From: Pseudorhodoferax soli
GTDB lineage: Bacteria > Pseudomonadota > Gammaproteobacteria > Burkholderiales > Burkholderiaceae_C
Length of the DNA: 64,000 nucleotides
NCBI RefSeq assembly: GCF_003337555.1
Contig: NZ_QPJK01000002.1
Location: 868,001 to 932,000, forward strand
Direction of reading: 5' to 3'
Both the position numbers and the translations under genes were made by a program. Under the pieces are notes generated by a model. It did not search any database, was not told the DNA's origin, and was given only the letters and a program-made list of their open reading frames with translations. Of the stretch, positions 24,372 to 37,154 are shown one piece after another (position 1 is the first letter of the stretch; every line of letters begins with the position of its first letter).

Positions 24372-25280
24372 ATGCCTGTTGACACCGCCAAAAAGAAAGT
24401 AAATCGAGTGAACACGCAGACTACAAAGATGGCCCTGGCGAATACTGATGAAACCACCAGAACCGAACGCGCCAGAGCCAAGCAAGGCATCGACGCGCCC
24501 ACCGCCGTTCTTGTTGGGGCGACCGGCGGACTGGGCCACGCCCTTGCCAGGCTCCTCGCGGCCGAGGGCTTCCGGATCGTGCTCGCGGCGCGGCGCGAGC
24601 AAAACGCCGCGGTGGTGACCGACCGGAGCGACGGTTCGGCGATTTACCTGCGCGCGGATGTCACCGATCCGGCAAGCCTCCAGGAGTTGGCAACTGCGGC
24701 TTTCGAGCACCTCGGCCGGATCGATGCGGTGGTGAACCTCGCAGGCATCTCGCCGCGCAAGCCCCTTGAGGACTACACGACGGCCGACGTCGACGCACTG
24801 ATGGCGGTCAACGTGAAGGGGCCGATCTACTTGACCCAGGCATTCCTGCCGCGGCTGCTTAAGCAAAGCGGAGGTGCGGTGGTCGTCCACCTCGGTGGTG
24901 CCATGGACGGCCGGGTGGCGCTGCCGTTCATGAGCGCCTATGCGGCGACCCGCGGCGCGCTGGCGAGCTACGTTCAAGGCGCCAACCGCGAGCTGGCCGG
25001 AACCGACGTTGTGCTGTCCTTCTTCGGACCTGTGCCCTCCAACACCGAGTCGGAGTCTCCGTACTTCGACATGTGGCGCAAGATGGGCGTTGCTCTGTGC
25101 GAGCCCGACGTGGTCGCACGCGAGATTCTGGCCACCATCCGCCAGCGACGCCGCGCCCATGTCATGGGCGGCGGGCTACTCAAGATGCTCACACTTGCGA
25201 ACGCCGTGTCGCCGTCCATTGCCGACGCAATCGGTCTACGGCGATTCGGCAAGCTCATCAAGGAGCACAGCCCTCGCTGA
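24372..25280 (+). CDS. SDR-fold protein with non-canonical active site
   Basis: 302 residues at most. The nucleotide motif is intact (GATGGLGHALARLL). NNAG is NLAG. The catalytic positions are altered: the Ser segment reads VVHLGGAMDG (Gly instead of Ser) and YxxxK reads YAATR (Arg instead of Lys). The protein may bind NAD(P) but probably does not do standard SDR catalysis. The start is uncertain: ATG 24372, GTG 24408 or ATG 24429 (MALANTDETT), none with a strong RBS. It lies 27 bases after the molybdopterin subunit, likely in the same operon. Confidence 0.8.
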   Translation: MPVDTAKKKVNRVNTQTTKMALANTDETTRTERARAKQGIDAPTAVLVGATGGLGHALARLLAAEGFRIVLAARREQNAAVVTDRSDGSAIYLRADVTDPASLQELATAAFEHLGRIDAVVNLAGISPRKPLEDYTTADVDALMAVNVKGPIYLTQAFLPRLLKQSGGAVVVHLGGAMDGRVALPFMSAYAATRGALASYVQGANRELAGTDVVLSFFGPVPSNTESESPYFDMWRKMGVALCEPDVVAREILATIRQRRRAHVMGGGLLKMLTLANAVSPSIADAIGLRRFGKLIKEHSPR

Positions 25281-25322
25281 TCTCCGCACGCGGTGCCTCG
25301 CGCACGCCACCGGCTGTATGCA

Positions 25323-25340
25323 AAGGGGCTGTCGCCCCTT
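25323..25340 (+). terminator. Hairpin after the PaoABC-like/SDR operon
   Basis: AAGGGGC-TGTC-GCCCCTT is a perfect 7-bp stem with a 4-base loop, 42 bases after the SDR stop, followed by a short pyrimidine run (CTC). Termination is likely but not proven because there is no long T-tract. Confidence 0.55.
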
Positions 25341-25736
25341 CTCATCAGTCCGCCCCCGTGGTGTGGTTTGAACGAGGGCTTTGGTGCTGAAACGACGCCG
25401 ATTGCGAACGACCGCTTCAGGGCACAGTTTTTCGTACTTTCTCGGTCAGCTACGGGCGCACTACTGTCATCGGTGGAGACCCGCTGTCGGCCAGGAGCGG
25501 ACAACGGTCGCTCGCCCTGTCATTGCACACGTGCCCCTCAGCGCATGGGCAGGGGTGGCGCGGGGCCGGGAACGGCGCGTTGATGGCTTCCTTCTGGCGT
25601 GCCGGCTGACCACTGTCTGCATCCGGGGTGATTGCCGTTCTGCTCCCGCCCGATGAGCGCCAGGAGGCCCCTGTGCAAGGCGTTCGAGCGTCCCTGTAGA
25701 CTGGCTTTCCCATGGAAATTGCAGAGCTCCAGACGG
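25341..25736. other. Intergenic region without a supported gene
   Basis: About 400 bases between the SDR operon and the sensor kinase. Only short overlapping ORFs without recognisable domains are present. GC is visibly lower than in the flanking catabolic operons. The promoter of the kinase presumably lies here; I could not define it. Confidence 0.5.
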
Positions 25737-26849
25737 ATGAGGTTCGCTGACCACGACCGCCCATGGCGAGGCTATGCGCTGGCGTTCGTGGCTGTGGCCG
25801 CAGGCCTGCTGCTGCGGTACATCCTGTCGCCCCTGCTCGGCCAACAAGGGCCGTACCTGATCCTCACACTCTCCATCGTCCTGGCCGGACTTTACGGCGG
25901 CTTTGGTCCTGCAATCTTGGCGACGGCGCTGGGGACCATGGTAGGCACGTACCTCTTCATCGGCACGAAGCCCGGCTGGGAGAGCGTGCTGGAGTTGCCG
26001 AACATCACGCGAACTCTGCTCTTCGTGGCGATCGGCGTCAGCATCAGCGTGATCAGTGGACGGCTGAAAGCGTCTCGACGCGCGTTGGCCGCGAGCGTCC
26101 TCGAATTGCGCAAGAGCAATCGCGCAAAAGACCAGGTCCTGGCCACCGTCGCACACGAAATCCGCAACCCGCTGTCCGCGTTGACCTCTGCGATCACCGT
26201 CCTGGAGCGCGCTGGCACCGATCCAACGAAGCTGGCGCGGGCCACTGGGATCGTCGGCCGGCAAGTGGCTCAGATCTCGCGCCTGTCCGATGACCTGACC
26301 GAGGCCTCCAGCGTCCTGCATGGCCGTCTCGACATCCAGGCGAGTGCCCTCGATTTGCGATTCGTCCTGCGGCAGGCGCTTGAGCAGAGCAGTGCACTCA
26401 TGGTCAGCCGGCAGCATGAACTCACCAGCGAGATCCCCGGTGAGCCTGCACATGTGTGGGGCGATGCAGGCCGTCTCGTCCAGGTGTTCGCGAATCTGTT
26501 GAACAACGCTGTGAAGTACACCCCGCCTGGTGGGCGGATCACCCTGAAGCTATCGCGCGCCGGAAGTGAATGGGTGACCAGCATCACCGACAACGGCCAA
26601 GGCTTCGACAAGACAACGGAAGCCGAGATGTTCGAGCCGTTCGTTCAGGCACCTGCCGCGATCGGGAGCGAGAGCAGTGGCCTGGGGCTCGGCCTTGCCA
26701 TCGTCAAGCGGATCGTGGAACTGCATGACGGACAGGTCTTCGCAAACAGCCGGGGGCCCGGACAGGGCGCGACCTTCACCGTGCTGCTGCCGTTCGCTTC
26801 TTCGGAAGCGCCTGGAAGCATCGGCGACAAGGGCCCGTTGCAACCTTAG
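25737..26849 (+). CDS. Orphan sensor histidine kinase with DUF4118 membrane domain
   Basis: 370 residues from ATG 25737 (MRFADHDRPW); a longer in-frame start at 25632 is possible. The N-terminal 110 residues form closely packed membrane helices of the KdpD-type DUF4118 domain. A short coiled linker leads to the HisKA box VAHEIRNPLSALTSA with phospho-acceptor H140. The HATPase has N-box QVFANLLNNAVKY, G1 DNGQGFD and G2 GLGLGLAIVKRI. No response regulator is adjacent, so its partner is elsewhere. Confidence 0.88.
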   Translation: MRFADHDRPWRGYALAFVAVAAGLLLRYILSPLLGQQGPYLILTLSIVLAGLYGGFGPAILATALGTMVGTYLFIGTKPGWESVLELPNITRTLLFVAIGVSISVISGRLKASRRALAASVLELRKSNRAKDQVLATVAHEIRNPLSALTSAITVLERAGTDPTKLARATGIVGRQVAQISRLSDDLTEASSVLHGRLDIQASALDLRFVLRQALEQSSALMVSRQHELTSEIPGEPAHVWGDAGRLVQVFANLLNNAVKYTPPGGRITLKLSRAGSEWVTSITDNGQGFDKTTEAEMFEPFVQAPAAIGSESSGLGLGLAIVKRIVELHDGQVFANSRGPGQGATFTVLLPFASSEAPGSIGDKGPLQP

Positions 26850-27038
26850 CGGGCGCCAGGTCGACGGCCCGGCTGCGACCCCCGACGTCTGCTGTTGGGC
26901 GCATGCCTGCCCTTCCAGGCACCTTGCGCCAGCCCCGAGGGCCAGCAAGCCGGCTGGCACCGCGGCAGCCGCATCACCTACACGGGGCCGTGCGAGAGCG
27001 GCCTACAAAGCCAGCTGTCGCCGACCGGGAGCCCCACC

Positions 27039-27728
27039 ATGCAGCCTGCCCTCGACCTTGCCGCTCTTGGCAAGACCCCCTTCCCGGGCGCCTCGCCCGC
27101 CTACGAAGACGCCCGACGCGCCCTCCTGGCCGAGGAGATCGAATTCCGACGCCGCATGACGCGGCTCGTGGCGCAGCGCCGCGCGCTGCCGCCCGGCCCG
27201 GTGATCCGCAAGGACTACCGGTTCGAGGACGCGCGGGGCTCCGACGTGGGCCTGCGCGACCTGTTCGGCGACCACACCACGCTGGTCACCTACTTCTGGA
27301 TGTACGGCCCGCAGCGCGAGCGGCCCTGCCCCATGTGCACGAACTGGCTCGGCGCCGTGAACGGCAACGCGGCCGACATCCAGCAGCGCGTGGCGCTGAA
27401 GATCCTTGGCCGCTCGCCGGTGGAGCGCCAGCGCGCGTTCGCCCAGGAGCGCGGCTGGCGCGACCTGGACTTCGTGCAGACGCTGGGCGACGACTATGCG
27501 CGCGACCTCGGCGTGCTGATGGAGGACGGCAGCGAGTACCCGGCGCTGGTGGTCTACCGGCGCGACGGCGACACAGTCCGGCTGTTCTGGGCCAGCGAGA
27601 TGACCAAGGCCATGGCCGACCCCGGCGAAGACCCGCGCGACGCGCCGGACATCGCGGCGCTGTGGTCGATCCTGGACCTGACGCCCGAAGGCCGGCCCGC
27701 GGATTGGTACCCCAAGCTGCACTATTGA
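27039..27728 (+). CDS. DUF899 family thioredoxin-like protein
   Basis: 229 residues starting at 27039 (MQPALDLAALG) behind a GGGAG ribosome site; the longer frame lacks homology. The family-typical segment reads DYRFEDARGSDVGLRDLFGDHTTLVTYFWMYGP, split here by no gaps, and the CPMCTNW pair resembles a thioredoxin-fold CxxC. Function of DUF899 proteins is not established; a thiol-redox role is inferred from the fold. It stands alone; the 189 bases before it hold nothing recognisable. Confidence 0.8.
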   Translation: MQPALDLAALGKTPFPGASPAYEDARRALLAEEIEFRRRMTRLVAQRRALPPGPVIRKDYRFEDARGSDVGLRDLFGDHTTLVTYFWMYGPQRERPCPMCTNWLGAVNGNAADIQQRVALKILGRSPVERQRAFAQERGWRDLDFVQTLGDDYARDLGVLMEDGSEYPALVVYRRDGDTVRLFWASEMTKAMADPGEDPRDAPDIAALWSILDLTPEGRPADWYPKLHY

Positions 27729-27795
27729 GGCTGGATATATCTGCAGTATTCCGACGAAAAGCTGTATGCTTGAACAGCCAATCAAGGAGCTTTCG

Positions 27796-28101
27796 ATGGA
27801 CACCCTGCTCGACACCGCCTACCTGGTCGCACTGGTCGAACCGGCCTTGCCAGAGGCCGCCCGCATGCAAGCTGAACTGCGCTACTGTCGCGAACTGGAG
27901 CGCCGGCTGGGCACGCCCGATGACGTGGCGCACGCCCTGCGCGCGATTGCGCGCGTGGCCGCGCTTGAGGACGAACCCGGCGCCGAGGCCCAGACCCTTC
28001 TCGTCCAATGGCGGCTGGCCAACCACGCAGCGCGCCAGCTGGCCGTGCAGGACCTGCCACAGGCCGCCGCGCAGGCGCGGTTCGAGGTGCGGCTGGGGTG
28101 A
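27796..28101 (+). CDS. Small hypothetical protein
   Basis: 101 residues from ATG 27796 (MDTLLDTAYLV), chosen because AAGGAG lies six bases upstream. An in-frame ATG at 27766 has no such site. The product is alpha-helical in appearance, rich in Ala, Leu, Glu and Arg, with no signal peptide or membrane segment. I do not recognise a family. It sits alone between the DUF899 gene and the hybrid kinase. Confidence 0.6.
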   Translation: MDTLLDTAYLVALVEPALPEAARMQAELRYCRELERRLGTPDDVAHALRAIARVAALEDEPGAEAQTLLVQWRLANHAARQLAVQDLPQAAAQARFEVRLG

Positions 28102-28249
28102 GCGCCGGCGTCCACACTTCTGTGGATAGCCGATCGGCGCTCCCAGGCCAGCCTGCGCAAACCCTCGTTGTGCATTGGCACTGCCATCTCTACATTTGCC
28201 CGAATATATTGGTGCAACTTTCGAGCGAAGGGAGTCGCAAGAGCGAGCC

Positions 28250-31969
<3,720 letters not shown>

Positions 31970-31970
31970 C

Positions 31971-32010
31971 CTGCGCCACGCAGCGCGTGGGCGTTGCCCA
32001 CCGGGCGCAG
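31971..32010. terminator. Bidirectional hairpin between convergent genes
   Basis: Outer stem CTGCGCC/GGCGCAG and inner stem GTGGGC-GTT-GCCCAC form a nested hairpin in the 63-base gap between the hybrid kinase and ybeY, which converge. It is well placed to end both transcripts. Confidence 0.5.
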
Positions 32011-32032
32011 CGCGAGAGCGCCGCCCGCGGGC

Positions 32033-32491
32033 TCAGCGGTAGGGGTTCTGGAAGCCCAGCCGCTCCAGGATCTCGGCTTCGCGCGCTTCCATGGCCTCGG
32101 CGTCCTCTTCGCCGGTCTCGTGGTCCCAGCCCTGGGCGTGCAGCGTGCCGTGCACGAGCAGGTGGGCGTAATGCGCCTGCAGCGTCTTGCCGTTCTCGCG
32201 TGCCTCCTGCGCGACGACAGGCGCGCACAGCACGAGGTCGGCCGTGACCACGGGCTCCTGCGTGTAGTCGAAGGTCAGCACGTTGGTGGCGTAGTCGCGC
32301 TGGCGGTAGTCGCGGTTGAGCGCCTGGCCCTCCTCGGCGCCGACGATGCGCACGGTGATCTCGGCGTCCGTGTCGAGCGCGTGGCGGATCCAGCGCTGCA
32401 CCTTGTGGCGCGGCAGCGCGGCGCGGTGTTCGGCCACGCCGTCGAAAGCGGCGAATTGCAGCGACAGCTGCAGCCCGTTCAACACGCTCAT
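32033..32491 (-). CDS. ybeY: Endoribonuclease YbeY (rRNA maturation factor)
   Basis: 152-residue zinc-dependent single-strand RNase that matures the 16S rRNA 3' end and takes part in ribosome quality control. The metal motif [11 protein letters not shown] gives H114, H118 and H124. The start at 32491 ([12 protein letters not shown]) overlaps the phoH stop as ATGA; the longer open frame is a shadow inside phoH. The phoH-ybeY pair is a conserved bacterial arrangement. Confidence 0.95.
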   Translation of the reverse strand: MSVLNGLQLSLQFAAFDGVAEHRAALPRHKVQRWIRHALDTDAEITVRIVGAEEGQALNRDYRQRDYATNVLTFDYTQEPVVTADLVLCAPVVAQEARENGKTLQAHYAHLLVHGTLHAQGWDHETGEEDAEAMEAREAEILERLGFQNPYR

Positions 32492-33486
32492 CGTGCCCCC
32501 CGGCGCGCACGCACCACCTGCTCGGCCGCGTCGCGGCCGGTGGCGTCGGCATCGCCACCGCTGCCACGCGCGTCGTAGGCATCGACGATGCGCGCCACCA
32601 GCGGATGGCGCACCACGTCGGCGCTGGTCAGCCGCGTGATGGCGATGCCCTTGACGCGCTTCAGGACACGCTCGGCATCGATCAGGCCCGACAGCTGCTG
32701 CTTTGGCAGGTCGATCTGGCTCACGTCGCCCGTCACCACGGCCTTGGCGCCGAAGCCGATGCGCGTGAGGAACATCTTCATCTGCTCGGGCGTGGTGTTC
32801 TGCGCCTCGTCCAGGATCACGAAGGCGTTGTTCAGCGTGCGCCCGCGCATGAAGGCCAGCGGCGCGATCTCCAGTGCATTGCGCTCGAAGCACTTGGCCA
32901 CGCGCTCGGCACCCATGAGGTCGTACAGCGCGTCGTAGAGCGGGCGCAGGTAGGGGTCGATCTTCTGCGCCAGATCGCCGGGCAGAAAGCCCAGGCGCTC
33001 GCCGGCCTCGACGGCCGGGCGCGTGAGCACGATGCGCTGCACGGCCGAGCGCTCCAGCGCGTCGACGGCGCAGGCCACGGCCAGGTAGGTCTTGCCGGTG
33101 CCCGCCGGGCCGATGCCGAAGGTGATGTCGTGGCTGGCGATGTTGTCCAGGTAGGTGGCCTGGTTGAGCGTGCGCGCCTTGAGGTCGCTGCGGCGCGTCA
33201 GCAGCGAGGGGCCTTCCGGGCCGCCGGAGACATCGCCGTCGCCGGCCAGCATCAGCTGCACGGTGTCGGTGGCGATCGGGCGGGCGGCGATCTCGTACAT
33301 CGCCTGCAGCACCTCGAGCGCGCGCTGGGCCTTGGCCTTGGGGCCGTCGATCTTGAACTGCTCGTGGCGGTGGGCGATTTTGACCGCGAGCGCAGTCTCG
33401 ATCTGGCGCAGGTGCGCGTCCATGGGGCCGCACACGTGGTCCAGCCGGGTGTTGTTGGGGGGCGTGAAGTTGTGGCGGACGATCAT
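32488..33486 (-). CDS. phoH: PhoH-like ATPase
   Basis: 332-residue cytoplasmic P-loop ATPase linked to RNA metabolism. Walker A is GPAGTGKT and Walker B is [27 protein letters not shown] is family-typical. The start at 33486 ([12 protein letters not shown]) leaves only 32 bases to the divergent ruvA ATG, so the two genes share a compact promoter region. It is translationally coupled to ybeY. Confidence 0.94.
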   Translation of the reverse strand: MIVRHNFTPPNNTRLDHVCGPMDAHLRQIETALAVKIAHRHEQFKIDGPKAKAQRALEVLQAMYEIAARPIATDTVQLMLAGDGDVSGGPEGPSLLTRRSDLKARTLNQATYLDNIASHDITFGIGPAGTGKTYLAVACAVDALERSAVQRIVLTRPAVEAGERLGFLPGDLAQKIDPYLRPLYDALYDLMGAERVAKCFERNALEIAPLAFMRGRTLNNAFVILDEAQNTTPEQMKMFLTRIGFGAKAVVTGDVSQIDLPKQQLSGLIDAERVLKRVKGIAITRLTSADVVRHPLVARIVDAYDARGSGGDADATGRDAAEQVVRARRGAR

Positions 33487-33518
33487 GGCGCCATTGTCGC
33501 CCGCTACCATCGCCGCCC

Positions 33519-34094
33519 ATGATCGGACGACTGCAGGGCCTGCTGGCCGAAAAGAACCCACCCCAGGTGCTGGTGGATTGCCACGGCGTGGGCTATGAGG
33601 TCGACGTGCCCATGAGCACCTTCTACAACCTGCCCGCGCTGGGCGAACGGGTGACGCTGCTCACGCACTTCATCGTGCGCGAGGACGCGCAGCTGCTGTT
33701 CGGCTTCGGCACCGCGGCCGAGCGCAACACCTTCCGCCAGCTCATCAAGATCACCGGTGTGGGCCCGCGCACGGCGCTGGGTGTGCTGTCGGGCCTGGGC
33801 GTGGCCGACCTGGCGCAGGCCGTCACGCTGCAGGAAAGCGGCCGGCTCATCAAGGTGCCTGGCATCGGCAAGAAGATCGCCGAGCGGCTGCTGCTGGAGC
33901 TCAAGGGCAAGCTCGGCGCCGACATCGGCCCGCACCAGGGCGCCACCACCGACCACCAGGCCGACATCCTGCAGGCGCTGCTGGCGCTGGGCTACAGCGA
34001 CAAGGAAGCCGCCGCCGCGCTGAAGGCCCTGCCCCAGGACGTGGGTGTGAGCGAGGGCATCAAGCTCGCGCTGAAGGCCTTGTCCAAGGCCTAA
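33519..34094 (+). CDS. ruvA: Holliday junction branch migration protein RuvA
   Basis: 191-residue DNA-binding subunit of the RuvAB complex. An OB-fold begins [12 protein letters not shown]. Two helix-hairpin-helix motifs are clear ([16 protein letters not shown] and [16 protein letters not shown]), and domain III at the C terminus ([20 protein letters not shown]) contacts RuvB. ruvC is absent and ruvB lies about 12.5 kb away, beyond the sox island. Confidence 0.97.
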   Translation: MIGRLQGLLAEKNPPQVLVDCHGVGYEVDVPMSTFYNLPALGERVTLLTHFIVREDAQLLFGFGTAAERNTFRQLIKITGVGPRTALGVLSGLGVADLAQAVTLQESGRLIKVPGIGKKIAERLLLELKGKLGADIGPHQGATTDHQADILQALLALGYSDKEAAAALKALPQDVGVSEGIKLALKALSKA

Positions 34095-34200
34095 TTGCGG
34101 GTGGAGGAACCGCCCGCGCGCCCTGGCGCCGGGCTTGGCGCACCCGCCCGCTAAACTCGCCGGCTGCCCCCGCAGCCCCTTCTCGAGCCCGCCCGCCGCC

Positions 34201-35352
34201 ATGTTCGCCTCCACCGATCCCGCCACCATCGCCCGGACTGTCGTCATCGGCGGGCTGCTCATCGGCCTGGCCCTGGGCATCGTCGGCCAGGCGAGCCGCT
34301 TCTGCATCCGCGGCGCCATCGCCGACTGGGTGATCTTCCGCGGCCCGGCGCGGCTGGCCTCCTGGCTGCTGGCCATCGGTGTGGGAGCGCTGTGCGTGCA
34401 GGGCCTGGTCAGCGGCGGGCTGCTGGACGCCACGCGCACCATCGCCTGGTCGGACCGGCTGGCCTGGCTCTCCTGCGCGGTCGGCGGGCTGCTGTTCGGC
34501 TACGGGATGATCCTGTCCGGCGGCTGCCCGCAGCGGTGCCTCGTGAAGGCCGGCTCGGGCAGCCTCAAGGCCATGGTCGTGCTGGTGCTGGTGGCGATTG
34601 CCGCCCTCATGACGCTGCGCGGCGCCTTCGCCGGCCTGCGGGTGGATTACCTGGATGCAGCCGCGCTGCCGCTGGCCGGCCCGCAGGACCTGGGCGGCCT
34701 GCTGTCGCGCGCGTCCGGCGTGGGCGCCGCGGGCCTGCGCTGGGCCCTGGCCGGGCTGATCGCTGCGGGCGCCTTCGCTTTCGCCTGGCGCGCACGCCAG
34801 CGCCTGGACGCCGTGCACTGGGTCGGCGGCATCGGCGTGGGCCTGCTCCTGGGCGTGGCGCTGTTCATCACCGGCCACCTGGGCTTCCTGGCGGAACACC
34901 CGGAGACGCTGGAATCGGCCTGGCTGGGCACGCAGTCGCGCCGGCCCGAGGGCCTGTCGTTCGCCGCGCCCATGGCCGCCGCGCTGGATCTGCTCACGCT
35001 GTGGACCGACCGCGCCACCGTGTTGACCTTCGGCGTGGCCGTGGCGCTGGGCGTGCTGGTGGGCAGCCACATCAGCGCGCGGCTGCGCGGCGAATTCCGC
35101 CTGGAATCCTTCACCACGCCGGGCGAGCTGGCATCGCACAGCGCCGGCGCGCTGCTGATGGGCTTCGGCGGCGTGACGGCCCTGGGCTGCTCGGTCGGCA
35201 ATGGGGTCACCGGGCTGGCGCTGCAGTCGGCCGGCTCGGTGCTGGCCGTGGCCGGCATCGTGGCCGGCGCCTGCCTGGCGCTGCTCGTGCAGGACCGGCA
35301 CAGCGCGGCGCGCGGCATCGGCACGCCGGTGGCGCCGAGCGCAAGCCGCTGA
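34201..35352 (+). CDS. YeeE/YedE family (DUF395) sulfur-compound transporter
   Basis: 383-residue inner-membrane protein with about nine hydrophobic segments arranged as two related halves. Cysteine-bearing motifs GGCPQRCLVKAGSG and GFGGVTALGCSVGNGVTG match the family that includes the thiosulfate channel TsuA. It ends 7 bases from convergent soxB. Next to a Sox cluster, import of thiosulfate or another reduced sulfur species is the likely role. The ATG at 34201 is chosen because upstream codons do not match the family. The 106 bases between it and ruvA show no clear feature. Confidence 0.85.
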   Translation: MFASTDPATIARTVVIGGLLIGLALGIVGQASRFCIRGAIADWVIFRGPARLASWLLAIGVGALCVQGLVSGGLLDATRTIAWSDRLAWLSCAVGGLLFGYGMILSGGCPQRCLVKAGSGSLKAMVVLVLVAIAALMTLRGAFAGLRVDYLDAAALPLAGPQDLGGLLSRASGVGAAGLRWALAGLIAAGAFAFAWRARQRLDAVHWVGGIGVGLLLGVALFITGHLGFLAEHPETLESAWLGTQSRRPEGLSFAAPMAAALDLLTLWTDRATVLTFGVAVALGVLVGSHISARLRGEFRLESFTTPGELASHSAGALLMGFGGVTALGCSVGNGVTGLALQSAGSVLAVAGIVAGACLALLVQDRHSAARGIGTPVAPSASR

Positions 35353-35359
35353 GCGCCGT

Positions 35360-37093
35360 TCAGGCGGCGTAGCCGGGGTTGGGCAACCCGCCCGTGAGCC
35401 TGGGCTGGTTCACCTTGCGCGGCGTGACCTTGCCGCCCTGCGCCTGGAGCCATTGCTCCACCACCTCCCAGACGGGCCGGTTGCCGGCCCTGGCGGCCTC
35501 CTCCGCCACCGGGGCCCAGCCGGCCACCTTGTAGCTGCGGCCGGCCTCGATGGGCTTGCCGTGCAGCCGCATGTCCTCGATGCGCCTGCCGGCTGCCGCC
35601 AGGGGGTTGCAGCTGTACTGCAGCCCGCCGACGCGCACCATGTCGCCGCCCTGCTGGTAGTAGGGATCGGGGTTGAACAGGTTGTCGCAGACGTCTTCCA
35701 GCACGGTCTTGAGCATCTCGCCAGACATCGCCGTCACGGTGGCGTACGAGTAGGTGGTGGCGGTCATGTCCATGAGCCACTCGCGCGTGATGGCCTGGCC
35801 CGACAGCAGGCTGGTGCCCCAGCGAAAGCCGGGAGAGAACGCGATCTCGGCACCCTGCACGTCCATCAGCGCGTCCAGCAGCAGCTGGTCGCCCGAGCCG
35901 TTGAAGTTGCCGCGCCGGTAGAGCAGGCCCTCCGTGTGGGCCAGCGTTTCACCGAGCTTTGCTTCGTAGGGCGCGCGGATCTTCGTGATCAGCGCGTCCA
36001 TGGCGGGGTCGGCCGGCAGCATGTTGGCGAACACGGGCAGCAGCCGGTAGCGGAAGTCCGCCACTTTGCCGTCCTTGACGTCGAAGTCCAGCACCCCGAG
36101 GAACTTGCCGTTGGAGCCGGCGTTGGTGACGATGGTCTTGCCGCCACGGTTCTCGACCAGCGAGGCGACCGGCATGCCGTCGTGCGTGTGGCCACCCAGG
36201 ATGGCGTCCACACCGCTCACGCGGCCGGCCATCTTCAGATCGACGTCCATGCCGTTGTGGCTCAGTACCACGACCACCTGCGCACCCTTGGCGCGCGCCT
36301 CGTCCACCATCTTCTGCAGGTTCTCGTCCTGGATGCCGAACTCCCAGTCGGCCACGAGGTAGCGCGGGTTGGCGATCGGCGTGTAGGGAAAGGCCTGGCC
36401 GATGATGGCGCAGGGCACGCCGTTGATGGGGCGGATCACGTAGGGCTTGAAGACCGGGTCGCCGAAGTCGGTGGTCTTGACGTTCTGTGCGACGAAGTCG
36501 ACCTGGCCCGCGAAGTCCTTGTCGATGATCTCCTTCACGCGCTCCATGCCCAGCGTGAACTCCCAGTGCCCCGTCATCACGTCCACGCCGAGCAGCTTGG
36601 CGGCGTCCACCATGTCCTGGCCTTTGGTCCACAGCGCCGTGGCCGAACCCTGCCAGGTGTCGCCGCCGTCGAGCAGCAGTGCGCCGGGCCGGCTCGCACG
36701 CATGCGCTTGACGAGCGTGGACAGGTGCGCGAAGCCGCCGACCTTGCCGTAGCGGCGCGCCGCCTGGTCGAAGTCGAGGTAGGTCAGCGCGTGGGCCTGG
36801 GCGCTGCCCGGCGGCACCCTGGCGGCCTTGAGCAGATGCTCGCCCACCAGGTGCGGCAGCCGGCCCTGCATGCCGGCGATGCCCAGGTTCACGCTGGGTT
36901 CGCGGAAGTGGATGGGTTTGAGCTGCGCGTGGCAGTCGGTCATGTGCAGGAAGGACACATTGCCGAAGCGCGGCAACTCGTACAGCGCCAAGGACGCGGC
37001 CGCAGCGTCGGCCTCGCTCCACCGTCCCAGGCCCATGCCGGCCACCGAAGCGGCGCCCATGACCTGCAGGAACTCACGCTTGGTCAGATTCAT
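35360..37093 (-). CDS. soxB: Thiosulfohydrolase SoxB
   Basis: 577-residue periplasmic di-manganese enzyme that releases sulfate from the SoxY-bound cysteine-S-thiosulfonate. The N terminus (TKREFLQVMGAASVAGMG) is Tat-like, with KR in place of RR. Metallophosphoesterase motifs are HMTDCHAQ, LLDGGDTWQGSA, VMTGHWEF, VVLSHNGMDVD and GGHTHDG. It is last in the sox operon, preceded by an intrinsic terminator (37124-37147); no obvious ribosome site is seen before its ATG. Confidence 0.96.
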   Translation of the reverse strand: MNLTKREFLQVMGAASVAGMGLGRWSEADAAAASLALYELPRFGNVSFLHMTDCHAQLKPIHFREPSVNLGIAGMQGRLPHLVGEHLLKAARVPPGSAQAHALTYLDFDQAARRYGKVGGFAHLSTLVKRMRASRPGALLLDGGDTWQGSATALWTKGQDMVDAAKLLGVDVMTGHWEFTLGMERVKEIIDKDFAGQVDFVAQNVKTTDFGDPVFKPYVIRPINGVPCAIIGQAFPYTPIANPRYLVADWEFGIQDENLQKMVDEARAKGAQVVVVLSHNGMDVDLKMAGRVSGVDAILGGHTHDGMPVASLVENRGGKTIVTNAGSNGKFLGVLDFDVKDGKVADFRYRLLPVFANMLPADPAMDALITKIRAPYEAKLGETLAHTEGLLYRRGNFNGSGDQLLLDALMDVQGAEIAFSPGFRWGTSLLSGQAITREWLMDMTATTYSYATVTAMSGEMLKTVLEDVCDNLFNPDPYYQQGGDMVRVGGLQYSCNPLAAAGRRIEDMRLHGKPIEAGRSYKVAGWAPVAEEAARAGNRPVWEVVEQWLQAQGGKVTPRKVNQPRLTGGLPNPGYAA

Positions 37094-37123
37094 GAATCAG
37101 CAGTTGCTTATGGATGGGAGATG

Positions 37124-37147
37124 AAAAAGGCCTGGGATTCCCAGGCC
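37124..37147 (-). terminator. Intrinsic terminator or attenuator between soxX and soxB
   Basis: On the minus strand GGCCTGGG-AAT-CCCAGGCC is a perfect 8-bp stem followed directly by TTTTT. It lies after the soxX stop and 31 bases before the soxB start, within an otherwise continuous operon. Confidence 0.75.
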
Positions 37148-37154
37148 CGCAGGC

